NCBI GenBank assembly: GCA_025362235.1
Contig: JANYGZ010000019.1
Span: 1 to 37,613 of the forward strand
Direction: 5' to 3'
Length of the DNA stretch: 37,613 bases
Source of the DNA: Ferruginibacter sp.
GTDB lineage: Bacteria > Bacteroidota > Bacteroidia > Chitinophagales > Chitinophagaceae
Part shown: piece by piece, positions 14,751 to 23,667 of the stretch
Numbering within the stretch: position 1 is the stretch's first letter
Layout of the letters: each line of letters begins with the position of its first letter
Made by a program: the position numbers and the translations under genes
Notes under the pieces: generated by a model
The model's database searches: none
Seen by the model: the letters and a program-made list of their open reading frames with translations, nothing else
Told to the model about the DNA's origin: nothing

Positions 14751-15467
14751 ATGAATATAGCATTAATAGGTTACGGTAAAATGGGTAAAGCCATTGAAGA
14801 GATTGCTTTGCAAAGAGGCCATGTTGCTGCATTAAAAATTGATGTTAATACAATGGACCAGTTTACAAAAGAAAAGCTGCAGCAATGCGATGTAGCGATA
14901 GAATTTACAGGGCCACATAGTGCAGTTGACAATATTATTACCTGCCTTAACGCGGGCTTGCCAGTTGTTAGCGGCAGCACCGGCTGGCTGCAGCGCTGGG
15001 AAGAAGTGAAAACTATATGTAACAACAATAACGGTGCACTACTATATGCCAGTAATTATAGTGTGGGCGTAAATATATTTTTTGAAGTAAATAAAAAATT
15101 AGCGCAGCTGATGAACCAGCATGCAGACTATGAAGTAAGCATGACGGAGATACATCACACAGAAAAAAAAGATGCTCCCAGTGGAACTGCCATTACATTG
15201 GCCGAACAGGTAATTGAAAATATTGGCCGAAAAAAACAATGGGTAAATAAAGTAAGCCTTTTACCTGAAGAGCTGCCTATTATAAGCGAAAGAATTGATC
15301 CTGCACCAGGCACACATGTGGTAAAATACAGTTCAGCAATTGATGATATTGAAATTATTCATACGGCACATAACCGTATGGGTTTTGCTACGGGCGCAAT
15401 ATTGGCAGCAGAATTTTTACACAACAAGAAAGGGATATTCAGTATGAAGGAAGTTTTAGGTTTTTAG
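14751..15467 (+). CDS. dapB: 4-hydroxy-tetrahydrodipicolinate reductase
   Basis: DapB reduces the dehydrated product of DapA to tetrahydrodipicolinate with NAD(P)H, upstream of DapD in lysine and diaminopimelate synthesis. At 238 residues it is slightly shorter than E. coli DapB (273), as usual in Bacteroidota. The Rossmann motif GYGKMG is at 7-12. STGW is at 76-79 and YASNYSVGVNIF at 99-110. The catalytic segment EIHHTEKKDAPSGTA (133-147) includes His135, His136 and Lys140. It follows the parA-parB-DUF5683 set on the same strand with a 61-base gap that contains one copy of a 24-base repeat. Confidence 0.95.
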   Translation: MNIALIGYGKMGKAIEEIALQRGHVAALKIDVNTMDQFTKEKLQQCDVAIEFTGPHSAVDNIITCLNAGLPVVSGSTGWLQRWEEVKTICNNNNGALLYASNYSVGVNIFFEVNKKLAQLMNQHADYEVSMTEIHHTEKKDAPSGTAITLAEQVIENIGRKKQWVNKVSLLPEELPIISERIDPAPGTHVVKYSSAIDDIEIIHTAHNRMGFATGAILAAEFLHNKKGIFSMKEVLGF

Positions 15468-15597
15468 TTTGGTGAATAAAGGCTTAATAAAAATGTACTA
15501 AATACCATAAAAGCACTTATCTAATATATAAACATACCTATATCTTATTCAATATTTTATAAAAGGAAGCCGGATTTAATTTTTTTTCAAAAAAAAA

Positions 15598-15627
15598 TTG
15601 TCTCAATATGTTTTTGCCTTATTTTTG
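15598..15627 (+). promoter_or_regulatory. Promoter of tRNA-Lys
   Basis: TTG (15598-15600), 19 bases, then TATTTTTG (15620-15627), an exact Bacteroidota sigma-factor pattern. The mature tRNA starts at 15652. The preceding stretch from the dapB stop (15468-15597) is AT-rich and holds nothing else I can support. Confidence 0.75.
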
Positions 15628-15651
15628 CACTCCATTTAAAAAATGGTGAGA

Positions 15652-15724
15652 GATTTGGTAGCTCAGTTGGTAGAGCAATACACTTTTAATGTATGGGTCC
15701 TGGGTTCGAGTCCCAGCCAGATCA
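15652..15724 (+). tRNA. tRNA-Lys (anticodon TTT)
   Basis: 73 bases. The acceptor GATTTGG/CCAGATC has one G:U pair. The D arm is GCTC/GAGC. The anticodon stem ATACA/TGTAT carries a CTTTTAA loop with anticodon TTT. The T arm CTGGG/CCCAG has TTCGAGT in the loop, and the discriminator is A. CCA is not encoded. Confidence 0.97.
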
Positions 15725-15725
15725 C

Positions 15726-15756
15726 AAAGCCGCTTCGTTATTGAAGTGGCTTTTTT
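15726..15756 (+). terminator. Intrinsic terminator of tRNA-Lys
   Basis: AAGCCGCTTC, GTTATT, GAAGTGGCTT followed by a T run. The 10-base stem has one G:U pair and begins three bases after the tRNA. Confidence 0.85.
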
Positions 15757-15927
15757 GTTTTGATAATATACTTTTGGATAACCCTAATCATAGCAGTTCA
15801 CAATTCATATTTACAAAGTAAATCATGTACAGCTTAAAGCAACAGGCCTCGTCACTTTACCCCCTGCTCCACTCATTTTTTATTCAATTTGCAGAAACTT
15901 TGTTTTTCAACAACAAGCTAACTAACT

Positions 15928-15935
15928 TATTTTTG
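15928..15935 (+). promoter_or_regulatory. -7 element deciding the start of the short-chain dehydrogenase
   Basis: TATTTTTG fits TAnnTTTG and lies 15 bases before the ATG at 15951. A TTTG at 15899-15902 is 25 bases upstream. This argues against the longer reading frame from 15825, whose extra 42 codons contain this promoter. Confidence 0.5.
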
Positions 15936-15950
15936 CATATAATTTTTTTT

Positions 15951-16760
15951 ATGAATGATTTCTTTAGAAATAAAGTAGTGGTGATTACTGGGGGCAGCGA
16001 AGGTATTGGCAAGGCATTGATTGATATATTAATACCAATGGGTGCCAAAGTAGCTACCTGTGGCCGTAATCAGGATAAATTGTACAATTTACAGGTTCAA
16101 TATTCAAATCACTTATTACACGCAATGGTGGCAGATGTAAGCCACTATGGAGAGTGTGAAAACTTTATCAGTTCAACTATTGAAACTTTTGGCGGAATTG
16201 ACATTTTAATCAACAATGCAGGTATTTCAATGAGAGCACTTCTGAAAGACGTAGACCTTGACGTAATAAAAAAAGTAATAGACACTAATTTTTACGGAAC
16301 TGCATATTGCACCAAATTGGCACTAAATTCCATCATTGAAAGAAAAGGAACCATCGTTGGCGTATCTTCTGTTGCGGGTTACAGGGGCTTGCCCGGCCGA
16401 AGCGCTTATTCAGCTTCTAAATTTGCTGTAATTGGCTGGCTGGAAGCATTGCGTACAGAAATGGTAGGCAGTGGTGTTAACATTATGTGGGTATGCCCGG
16501 GATTTACAAAAAGCAATATGCGCAATATGGCATTGGATGGCAAAGGTGAAATTCATAGCCAAAACCCAATGATTGTTCGTGACCTGATGCAATCTGATGA
16601 ATGTGCCCGACATATTTTACAGGCAATTGCTAAACATAAAAGAACCGTTGTACTTACCTTTAGAGGCAAACAAACCGTGTGGATGAATAAATTTTTTCCG
16701 TCCTTTGCAGATAGGGTATTGAAAAAGTTTTTTATGAAAGACGGCTTATTGGTGAAATAA
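15951..16760 (+). CDS. Short-chain dehydrogenase/reductase (SDR family)
   Basis: A 269-residue NAD(P)H-dependent oxidoreductase of the classical SDR type. The cofactor motif TGGSEGIG is at 13-20, and CGRN at 37-40 suggests NADPH preference. NNAG is at 88-91. The catalytic Ser140 is in VSSVAG, and Tyr153 and Lys157 are in YSASK. The C-terminus (from about 225) continues with a basic, partly hydrophobic segment resembling DHRS7-like membrane-associated members. The start at 15951 is chosen because the conserved first strand begins a few residues later and a good -7 element lies just upstream. The open frame extends back to 15825. The substrate is unknown. Confidence 0.88.
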   Translation: MNDFFRNKVVVITGGSEGIGKALIDILIPMGAKVATCGRNQDKLYNLQVQYSNHLLHAMVADVSHYGECENFISSTIETFGGIDILINNAGISMRALLKDVDLDVIKKVIDTNFYGTAYCTKLALNSIIERKGTIVGVSSVAGYRGLPGRSAYSASKFAVIGWLEALRTEMVGSGVNIMWVCPGFTKSNMRNMALDGKGEIHSQNPMIVRDLMQSDECARHILQAIAKHKRTVVLTFRGKQTVWMNKFFPSFADRVLKKFFMKDGLLVK

Positions 16761-16837
16761 ACTGACCCTTTTAAAAAAACGGAGCCGATAAAAACAAATA
16801 ATTAATTACATAAATACCAACTGAACAATCAGCCTGC

Positions 16838-17668
16838 ATGCCTTTACTCACCCTTACATCTGATATTGGCCAGCAGGATTTTCTTGCAGGCGCTGTAAAA
16901 GGACAGTTGTTACAATATGCTGATTTTTTTACACTGGTTGATATTACCCACCAGCTTTCTCCTTTTAATTACCCACAGGCAGCTTATGTATGCAGAAATG
17001 CCATGAAAAATTTTCCGGCAGGAACCTTTCATTTGATAATGGTAAATTTATTTGATGAGAAGCCTGAACACCTTTTACTTGCCCAACACAATGGCTATTA
17101 TATTGGCTGCGCCGATAATGGCTTACTTACCATGATACTGGAAGAAGTACCACAAAAAGTGGTGGCTATAAAGCTTGATAAGACTGAACAAAAAAATACC
17201 CTTTACTGTACGGCTGTTTTTGCAAAAGCTTTTAGTGAATTGCACAATGGTAAAACATTGGAAGAAATTGGTGATTCAACAGTTTCTATACGTGTAAAAA
17301 ATCCGTTACGGGCATTGCTCGGCAATAACTGGATGGAAGGCCAGATTATTTTTATTGACAATTTTGAAAATGTAATTGTAAACATTACTAAAGATGAATT
17401 TGAGGAACAAAGAAAAGGGCGGAGTTTTAAAATTGTATTTAAAAGAGATGAAGTGATTGATAAAATAAGTGAAACCTATGCTGATGTTTCTGAAGGTGAA
17501 AAATTAGCGATGTTTAATTCGGCCGGTTACCTTGAAATTGCCATCAATAAAGGAAATGCCGCAGGGCTTTTTGGGTTACAGGGTTTTTCAGAAAAACAAC
17601 AACAGGCCCAGCAACAGTATTTAAGTAACCGTTTATTTTACCAGACAGTGAAGGTTTATTTTGAATAA
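16838..17668 (+). CDS. SAM hydroxide adenosyltransferase (DUF62 / chlorinase-fluorinase superfamily)
   Basis: 276 residues with the two-domain layout of SAM hydrolases, which split S-adenosylmethionine with water-derived hydroxide into adenosine and methionine. The N-terminal TLTSDIGQQDFLAGAVKG (5-22) includes Asp9 and Asp14 of the SAM site. The middle GCADNGLL and the C-terminal-domain segment IFIDNFENVIVNI correspond to conserved blocks in the family. Halogenase activity is not expected without the fluorinase-specific loop, but this cannot be excluded by eye. The biological role of these enzymes is poorly known. It stands 77 bases after the SDR gene on the same strand. Confidence 0.88.
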   Translation: MPLLTLTSDIGQQDFLAGAVKGQLLQYADFFTLVDITHQLSPFNYPQAAYVCRNAMKNFPAGTFHLIMVNLFDEKPEHLLLAQHNGYYIGCADNGLLTMILEEVPQKVVAIKLDKTEQKNTLYCTAVFAKAFSELHNGKTLEEIGDSTVSIRVKNPLRALLGNNWMEGQIIFIDNFENVIVNITKDEFEEQRKGRSFKIVFKRDEVIDKISETYADVSEGEKLAMFNSAGYLEIAINKGNAAGLFGLQGFSEKQQQAQQQYLSNRLFYQTVKVYFE

Positions 17669-17796
17669 TTTTGCAAAAATCATTTGAGTCATATTCGCCT
17701 GATTAAAGAGGCTGGCTGCCGCTAATAAAATTTTAATGCTACGCTTTATCAGAACAACGAATACCAATTTTACATACCAAATAAAAACTTAGTGCC

Positions 17797-18648
17797 ATGA
17801 AAAATTTATTAATCCTGTTTGTTTTTATCAGCAGTCTTCTTTTTAGAGAGGCGGCAGCCCAGGTACAACTACCATCTCCTTCACCTGCACAAACAATTAA
17901 ACAAGATTTTGGAATGGGCAGTATCGAGTTGACGTATTCAAGGCCTGGGGCCAAAGGCCGAATGGTGTTTGGCGATATTGTTCCCTATGGAAAACTGTGG
18001 CGCACGGGTGCTAATGCTGCTACAAGATTGACATTTACAAGCCCGGTTGAAATAGGCGGCAAAAAAATAGATACCGGTACCTATGTTTTATACACTATCC
18101 CCGATGCAGAATCGTGGCAGGTAATTATTAATAAAGGAATAAATAACTGGGGTATTGAAGGATATAATGAAGCAGAAAATATTGTTATTTTTTCAGTACC
18201 AGTTATTAAAATACCTACAAAAACAGAAAATTTCACTATCCAGTTTGTAGATATTAAACCAGAAAGTTGCGACCTGCAATTAATGTGGGAGAAGACAACA
18301 ATTGATATACCCATTACTACAAATATCATTAATAAATTAAGGGTACAGATAGAAGCAGCGATGCTTACAGACAAAAAACCTTACTGGCAGGCGGCGCAGT
18401 TTTATTTTGAATACGATAGAAATTTAACCAAGGCACTTGAAAATATAACAAAAGCAACTGAGGAAGACCCTAAGGCATTTTATATGTTTTTATATAAAGC
18501 AAGAATTGAAAAAGAAATGGGCAAAAACGCTGCTGCCATGGAAAGCTCCAAAACTTCTTTAGCTTTATCTAAAGAAGCTAAAAATGATGATTATATAAAA
18601 ATGAATGTTCAATTACAAAAGGAAATAAAAAAAGCAATGAAACAATAG
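17797..18648 (+). CDS. DUF2911 domain protein, secreted or periplasmic
   Basis: 283 residues. A signal peptide (MKNLLILFVFISSLLF) ends near REAAAQ. DUF2911 covers about 28-175, with hallmark blocks SPAQTIKQDFGMGSIELTYSRPGAKGR (given here only as start and end of a longer conserved run), YGKLWRTGANAAT, and GTYVLYTIP. The last ~90 residues are helical and TPR-like (AAQFYFEYDRNLTKALENI), as in many members. The function of DUF2911 is unknown. The stop codon directly abuts the stop of the convergent symporter gene with no spacer and no terminator. Confidence 0.85.
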   Translation: MKNLLILFVFISSLLFREAAAQVQLPSPSPAQTIKQDFGMGSIELTYSRPGAKGRMVFGDIVPYGKLWRTGANAATRLTFTSPVEIGGKKIDTGTYVLYTIPDAESWQVIINKGINNWGIEGYNEAENIVIFSVPVIKIPTKTENFTIQFVDIKPESCDLQLMWEKTTIDIPITTNIINKLRVQIEAAMLTDKKPYWQAAQFYFEYDRNLTKALENITKATEEDPKAFYMFLYKARIEKEMGKNAAAMESSKTSLALSKEAKNDDYIKMNVQLQKEIKKAMKQ

Positions 18649-20286
18649 TCAGGCAGCAACTGTTTTTTTGCTGCCCGGCATCAATGGTTGTAATAATAGA
18701 CTAAGCATAATAACCAATACTGCTCCAACAACATTAAGCCATAAAAAAGAAATAATATCCAGTTTATAAATAACAAAAATCAGTAACTGAGCAATAACTG
18801 CTGCTGTAAATACCGCATTACCCCTTACATGTTTTATCCAGAATGCAACAAGGAAAATTCCCAGGATGATACCGTAAAAAAGAGAGCCTAAAATATTAAC
18901 TGCTTCAATTAAGCTGTTGCCGATATTTTGAGCAAACATAGCAATGATTATACAAAATATACCCCAGCCGAATGTATACCAGCGGGAGATGCTGTAATCT
19001 TTCTCTTCTGTACAGGTTTTATTAATAAATTTTTTGTGAAAGTCAACTACGGTGCAGGATGCCAATGCATTTAGCGCAGCAGCAATACTTCCCCATGATG
19101 CTAAAAAAATCATGGCTATCAACAAACCAACCAGGCCTTTTGGTAAATTATCTACAACAAAGCGAAGAAAAATATAATTGGTATCATTTGCATCCTGGCC
19201 GGGTAATGCTTTTTTTATTACTGATTTGTACTGGGCACGTATTTCATTTTGCTCAGTAACATTTTGGTTGACTGTCGCAATATTATATTGCTGTTCCAGT
19301 GTAATCAAAGAATCTTTATAGGTAGTTTTTTTTGCAGCAATCACATTGGCATCATCAAAATAAACAGGAGCCTTATGATATTGGTAAAATGAAAATACCA
19401 ATACCCCTACCAATAAAATCAAAAATTGCATGGGTACTTTAATCAGGCCATTCATTAATAAACCAATCTTACTTCCTTTATCGTCCTTTGCTGTAAGATA
19501 GCGTCCCACCTGGCTTTGATCGGTTCCAAAATAACTGAGCGCCAAAAAGAAACCACCAATTACGCCGCTCCATATATTGTATTTGTCCTTCCAGTCAAAA
19601 TGATTGCCTTTCATCCCGTTGGTAATGATGTTCATCTTTCCCTTTTGCCCGGCAGATTTTAATGCCTCTGTAAAACCCATACCCTCAGGCAGTAAATGCA
19701 CCACCATATAGCCCGCTAAAAACATACCTGCAATAATGATGATCAGCTGCAGTTGTTGTGTATAAGCAACTGCTTTAGCGCCACCAGTCATGGTGTAAAT
19801 AATCAGCAGGCCGCCCATCACCAAATTGGTGTAATAAATATTCCAGCCCAGCAAAGAACTTAAAATAATAGAAGGTGCATAGATGCTGATACCAGTTGAA
19901 AGCCCTCTTGAAATCAGGAAAAGAGCAGAAGTAAAAGTTCTTGTTTTTACATCAAAACGGTTTTCTAAAAATTCGTAGGCGGTGTACACTTTTAGTTTTC
20001 TAAAAACGGGCACAAAAAAAATGCAGATAACAATCATAGCTAATGGCAGGCCAAAATAGTATTGTACAAAACGCATCCCATCGGTGTAGGCCTGCCCGGG
20101 GGCACTTAAAAAAGTGATAGCACTTGCTTGTGTACCCATGATGCTCAACAGCACTAAATACCATGGCATAGTATTATTGCCAAGAAAGTACCCATCGAGG
20201 TTTTTGGTATGTGTGCTCTTATAAACACCATAAATAATAATGCCAAACAGGGTTACAATTAGTATGATCCAATCGAGATTACTCAT
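18649..20286 (-). CDS. Sodium:solute symporter (SSS family)
   Basis: 545 residues with about 13 hydrophobic segments, an LeuT-fold sodium-coupled uptake system of the inner membrane. Family marks are YFLGNNTMPWY near 32-42, SIMGTQASAITFLSAPG in helix 1, and the SSS signature near YFGTDQSQVGRYLTAKD in the middle. A soluble insert of about 70 residues near 305-375 (rich in Gln, Asn and Lys) interrupts the membrane region. The solute could be a sugar, sialic acid, inositol or other and is not determinable. A 34-codon membrane ORF lies 67 bases upstream on the same strand. The gene ends flush against the convergent DUF2911 gene. Confidence 0.9.
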   Translation of the reverse strand: MSNLDWIILIVTLFGIIIYGVYKSTHTKNLDGYFLGNNTMPWYLVLLSIMGTQASAITFLSAPGQAYTDGMRFVQYYFGLPLAMIVICIFFVPVFRKLKVYTAYEFLENRFDVKTRTFTSALFLISRGLSTGISIYAPSIILSSLLGWNIYYTNLVMGGLLIIYTMTGGAKAVAYTQQLQLIIIIAGMFLAGYMVVHLLPEGMGFTEALKSAGQKGKMNIITNGMKGNHFDWKDKYNIWSGVIGGFFLALSYFGTDQSQVGRYLTAKDDKGSKIGLLMNGLIKVPMQFLILLVGVLVFSFYQYHKAPVYFDDANVIAAKKTTYKDSLITLEQQYNIATVNQNVTEQNEIRAQYKSVIKKALPGQDANDTNYIFLRFVVDNLPKGLVGLLIAMIFLASWGSIAAALNALASCTVVDFHKKFINKTCTEEKDYSISRWYTFGWGIFCIIIAMFAQNIGNSLIEAVNILGSLFYGIILGIFLVAFWIKHVRGNAVFTAAVIAQLLIFVIYKLDIISFLWLNVVGAVLVIMLSLLLQPLMPGSKKTVAA

Positions 20287-20353
20287 CAGGTGGCAGTAGT
20301 GGGTTTATTTCAGCAACAAGTATAGCATATTTTGTGTATGGCAAAAGTTAATT

Positions 20354-20458
20354 TTACTCAAAATGCCGGGTAATAAAATAATAAATAGTTACCTGGAATA
20401 ACAAAAATATCAATACCGTAATATACCATTTGCTCCAGTATGATTTTTTTTGATCCAT
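20354..20458 (-). CDS. Possible 34-residue single-helix membrane protein upstream of the symporter
   Basis: Minus-strand ATG at 20458-20456, stop TAA at 20356-20354. The protein starts MDQKKSYWSKWYITVLIF, continues with a hydrophobic run through LLFQVTIYYFI, and ends TRHFE. A basic N-terminus with Trp/Tyr at the membrane edges, one ~18-residue hydrophobic helix and a charged end look like a real small membrane protein. It precedes the symporter gene by 67 bases in the same direction. Other SSS transporters have small partners (DUF485 with ActP, DUF997 with PanF), but those have two helices. No family is recognised. The remaining gap up to the lipoprotein gene (20459-20716) shows nothing supportable. 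Confidence 0.45.
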   Translation of the reverse strand: MDQKKSYWSKWYITVLIFLLFQVTIYYFITRHFE

Positions 20459-20716
20459 AAATTTTACAGTTCGAATTTTCTCAAGTTTATTTTATTTCAA
20501 AGATGATGTCAAATTCAACACTAATTATAAATTTTTTTTATAAGACTTATTTTTATCAAACTACGCAAAAAGGTAACCAGAAATGAAAATGCTTGTCAAG
20601 TAAAAAAATAGCGTCTAAAAAATTTTTATTATTTATTTCTGTCTTGGCAAAATGTTCTGGACAATGATATGTCAACTGCTTATATGAATTCTTCGTTGCA
20701 ATTTCAATGCTGTAAG

Positions 20717-21193
20717 TCACCCATCTGCAATATTGTCATTAAATCCTTGTACTTCTTCCTGCGATAGGAAGTTGGCAAAGTCAACTAATTTTAAACTGTC
20801 TGTAAGGTTAGTAATTGAGAACTTTGTTTTTATTTTTATTTCTTTAATGTGGGTCACTCCGTCTTCACTTTTATGGTATCGAAATTTATGCGATTCCCAC
20901 AACTTATTTTTAAATGTCAAGGTCATAAGATCATGTTCAACAAACATGCCGTCAACCCAAAGTCGTAATTCAAAGCTGTCAACACCTTTATTTATTGGTA
21001 ATAATTTTAATGATTTCGCTAGGTCTGAGAAAATATTTTCTTTTTCCTTTTGTATTAGAAGCTTAGTTGAATCAATAGGGTCAATTGAATTTATTAATTG
21101 TTTTGTCTTGCCGTGAGAATTGCAAGAGGATAAAATAAGAATAGCTGATATGAGTATTAGGGAATATCGCATAACAAGGCTTACAATAATCAT
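20717..21193 (-). CDS. Putative lipoprotein, unknown function
   Basis: 158 residues from the ATG at 21193, which overlaps the stop of the PIG-L gene by four bases (ATGA). The alternative ATG at 21172 gives a more usual signal peptide (MRYSLILISAILILSSC). Either way a lipobox LSSC places the lipidated Cys at residue 24 (longer form), followed by a polar NSHGKTKQ. The mature part is mixed alpha/beta with no motif I recognise. Coupling to the upstream enzyme gene suggests a shared operon. The location is probably the outer or inner membrane facing the periplasm. Confidence 0.65.
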   Translation of the reverse strand: MIIVSLVMRYSLILISAILILSSCNSHGKTKQLINSIDPIDSTKLLIQKEKENIFSDLAKSLKLLPINKGVDSFELRLWVDGMFVEHDLMTLTFKNKLWESHKFRYHKSEDGVTHIKEIKIKTKFSITNLTDSLKLVDFANFLSQEEVQGFNDNIADG

Positions 21194-23667
21194 TTAGTGG
21201 TGGCAATTAAATTAGCAAAAAGGCGATATGCCCCAGGCACGCCAGCCGGCAACTCTCTAAAAAATACAAGCCCGGTATAAACAAATCTTCCTTTACCATA
21301 ATTGGCAATAATTAAGCTTCCATCCTGGTCTTTTTCACCAGGATCCTTCATACTAAAAATACGCTGATAATTGTTATCTATATTTTCTGCATTATAAATA
21401 CTACGTTCCTGCACCCAGCCTTCAAAATCTTTTTGCGTTATTTTATTGGGATAGTTTAATGCCGGATGATCGGGCAATAAGAAATTTACAGCCGCCTCTT
21501 CATCCGTAACCCTGTTACGGCTAATGGTAAATGGATAAGGCGCTATTTTCGCTTTTACCGGCCCTATCTGGCTACTGGTATTATATTGGGTAAGCAGTAC
21601 TCCCCCATCTTTAACATACTGCATCAATGCATCGTAACTATTCGTTAGCCATTCATTAATATTATATGCCCGTACACCAGTTATAATGGCATCAAACTGT
21701 TTTAAATTGGCAATGGTCAAATCGGATTGCTTTAGCAATACTACTTTGTATCCCATTTGTTCCAGCGCCTGTGGCACTTTATCGCCAGCTCCTGGTATAT
21801 ACCCTAAAAGGTTTCCGGCGATCTTTAAATCAATTTTTAGTACCGGCACCTGGTCGTAAAAATTATAGTTTACCTCGGGTATATGATCATAATTAATTTT
21901 ATGTAATGAAAAAAACTGGTCCTGGTTAAATAGCTTAGATGATAATTTACCTCCATAAAATTCCTTGGAATCTTTTGCCAGAACATCGCTGTTAATACTT
22001 ACATCCACCAGCCTTTTTTCACCTTTTGCAAGATGCACCAGTGAATCAAATACTACTACCGATTTGCTATTGTTGTAGGTAAACTTTAGGGTATCATTGA
22101 TGGGCATATTGGCCTGAAATGAAAAATGAATATCCCGTTTTACATTTACATCATCATCTTTAAAAATTAACATGGAAGGGGAACTGCTTATATATACAGG
22201 ATAAACCAATTGAACAGGCTGATAAATTTCTCCTTTTACCGGATCTGTGTATTTATACCTGATGGGTTTTTTATATTTAAAATCCACCCCCTCAATGTTA
22301 ACGCCAAATAAAATACTTAAAGGATCATTTTCTGCTTTACCAATCTGCTGCTGGTCTTTAATATTAAAACTTCCTTTATCCATTTTATTTTCTAACCAGT
22401 AAGGTTGCGATGCTTTTTGATCGGGCCTGATAAAAACAGACAAGTTGTAAGTGTTATTGATATTCTTTTTTAACTGCTCAAAAACATGAAAAATATCGTA
22501 CATATTTACATCTGCTGTTTTTATTGGTATACCGAGCCGGTTATTGATAATGGTGGTAATTTTTAAACTATCACCCTGTACTGCATATTGGCTGTTGGCT
22601 GTAGCCTCCATAAACAGGCCGCTGCTATATTCCAATATTTTCTGTATATCATTTTGTTTTTGCTGTTTCCAGTAAATGTCATTGACTGTTTCTACTTTTT
22701 TATATAGGCGTACCAACTGCGCCACGCTATTTTCAGGATGTTCTGTTGAGTAATTATTAATAATAGAGTCTACAGTATTTTGTATACTGTTATCTTTTGT
22801 AACTCTTTTCCAATGAAGGTCTACCCCATCCATAATATCTGTAACAGGTTTTTCACCTTTTACTATTGTAAGGTATTCTATCGACTCCCCTCTTTGAGCT
22901 GGTACCCCAAACCCCTGGCTTTTATGCTGGCTTCGGCCCATTGAAGCTATCTCTCCATAACTTTTCCCCAACAATGCATTATACATACCAGCATCCAGTT
23001 TAAACTGGTCTTCACTTTGTGTATTATTGCCGCCAAAATTAAAAGTGTTCCATAATAAGCGCTTAGCCTGCCATACTGTAACCCCCTGCGACAATTGTTC
23101 AGGAAACCTCTTGGGATCAGCCGCTGCGTCAAAAGCCTCACGGGCAAGTATACCCGAAGCTGCATGATGGCCGTGGCCTGCCCTGCTGTCTTCCGGAAAA
23201 CGGGTAATAATTACATCTGGCTTAAACTTACGGATCACCCAAACAACATCGCTTAATATTTTTTCATGGTCCCAGGTTTTTAAAGCCTCTTCGGGTGTTT
23301 TACAAAAACCAAAATCGTAGGCCCTTGAAAAATATTGCTCTGCACCATCAATCCGTCTTGCAGACAATAATTCCTGTGTCCGTATTAATCCAAGATCAAT
23401 CCCCTGATCGTCGCCAATTAAATTTTGCCCTCCATCGCCTCTTGTTAAACTTAAATAAGCAGTACGGTATAATTTTTCATTGGCGAGGTAGGCAAGCAAC
23501 CTCGTATTTTCATCGTCAGGATGTGCAGCTATGTACAACACAGAACCAAGTACATTCAGTTTTTTTAGCTGCAATAAAATTTCAGACGAAGTATATGTTT
23601 TGGGTGTTTGGGCTGTTAAAAGCAGGCTGCTAAATAGGGCAATAGTTACAACAAAGAATTTGCGCAT
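21190..23667 (-). CDS. Secreted PIG-L/LmbE-family deacetylase with C-terminal GATase-like domain
   Basis: 825 residues with a signal peptide (MRKFFVVTIALFSSLLLTAQ). The PIG-L domain covers about 25-280. AHPDDE (48-53) carries the zinc-binding His and Asp and the catalytic Asp. RFPEDSRAGHGHHAASG (156-172) holds the third zinc ligand region. PIG-L enzymes remove acetyl from N-acetylglucosaminyl groups or related amides. A long middle region (280-610) has no clear motif. Residues about 620-820 resemble a ThuA/class I glutamine-amidotransferase-like fold (GYIPGAGDKVPQALEQMGY, FDAIITGVRAYN). This long architecture recurs in Bacteroidota. The substrate is unknown. The lipoprotein gene is coupled downstream. 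Confidence 0.85.
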   Translation of the reverse strand: MRKFFVVTIALFSSLLLTAQTPKTYTSSEILLQLKKLNVLGSVLYIAAHPDDENTRLLAYLANEKLYRTAYLSLTRGDGGQNLIGDDQGIDLGLIRTQELLSARRIDGAEQYFSRAYDFGFCKTPEEALKTWDHEKILSDVVWVIRKFKPDVIITRFPEDSRAGHGHHAASGILAREAFDAAADPKRFPEQLSQGVTVWQAKRLLWNTFNFGGNNTQSEDQFKLDAGMYNALLGKSYGEIASMGRSQHKSQGFGVPAQRGESIEYLTIVKGEKPVTDIMDGVDLHWKRVTKDNSIQNTVDSIINNYSTEHPENSVAQLVRLYKKVETVNDIYWKQQKQNDIQKILEYSSGLFMEATANSQYAVQGDSLKITTIINNRLGIPIKTADVNMYDIFHVFEQLKKNINNTYNLSVFIRPDQKASQPYWLENKMDKGSFNIKDQQQIGKAENDPLSILFGVNIEGVDFKYKKPIRYKYTDPVKGEIYQPVQLVYPVYISSSPSMLIFKDDDVNVKRDIHFSFQANMPINDTLKFTYNNSKSVVVFDSLVHLAKGEKRLVDVSINSDVLAKDSKEFYGGKLSSKLFNQDQFFSLHKINYDHIPEVNYNFYDQVPVLKIDLKIAGNLLGYIPGAGDKVPQALEQMGYKVVLLKQSDLTIANLKQFDAIITGVRAYNINEWLTNSYDALMQYVKDGGVLLTQYNTSSQIGPVKAKIAPYPFTISRNRVTDEEAAVNFLLPDHPALNYPNKITQKDFEGWVQERSIYNAENIDNNYQRIFSMKDPGEKDQDGSLIIANYGKGRFVYTGLVFFRELPAGVPGAYRLFANLIATTK

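Noticed and set aside
12052..15467. parS site near parAB
   Set aside because: No TGTTTCACGTGAAACA-like palindrome was found by eye in the operon or its flanks. The palindromes seen have different sequences.
15825..15950. 42-codon N-terminal extension of the short-chain dehydrogenase
   Set aside because: The extension contains an exact -7 promoter element and lies before the conserved first strand of the SDR fold.
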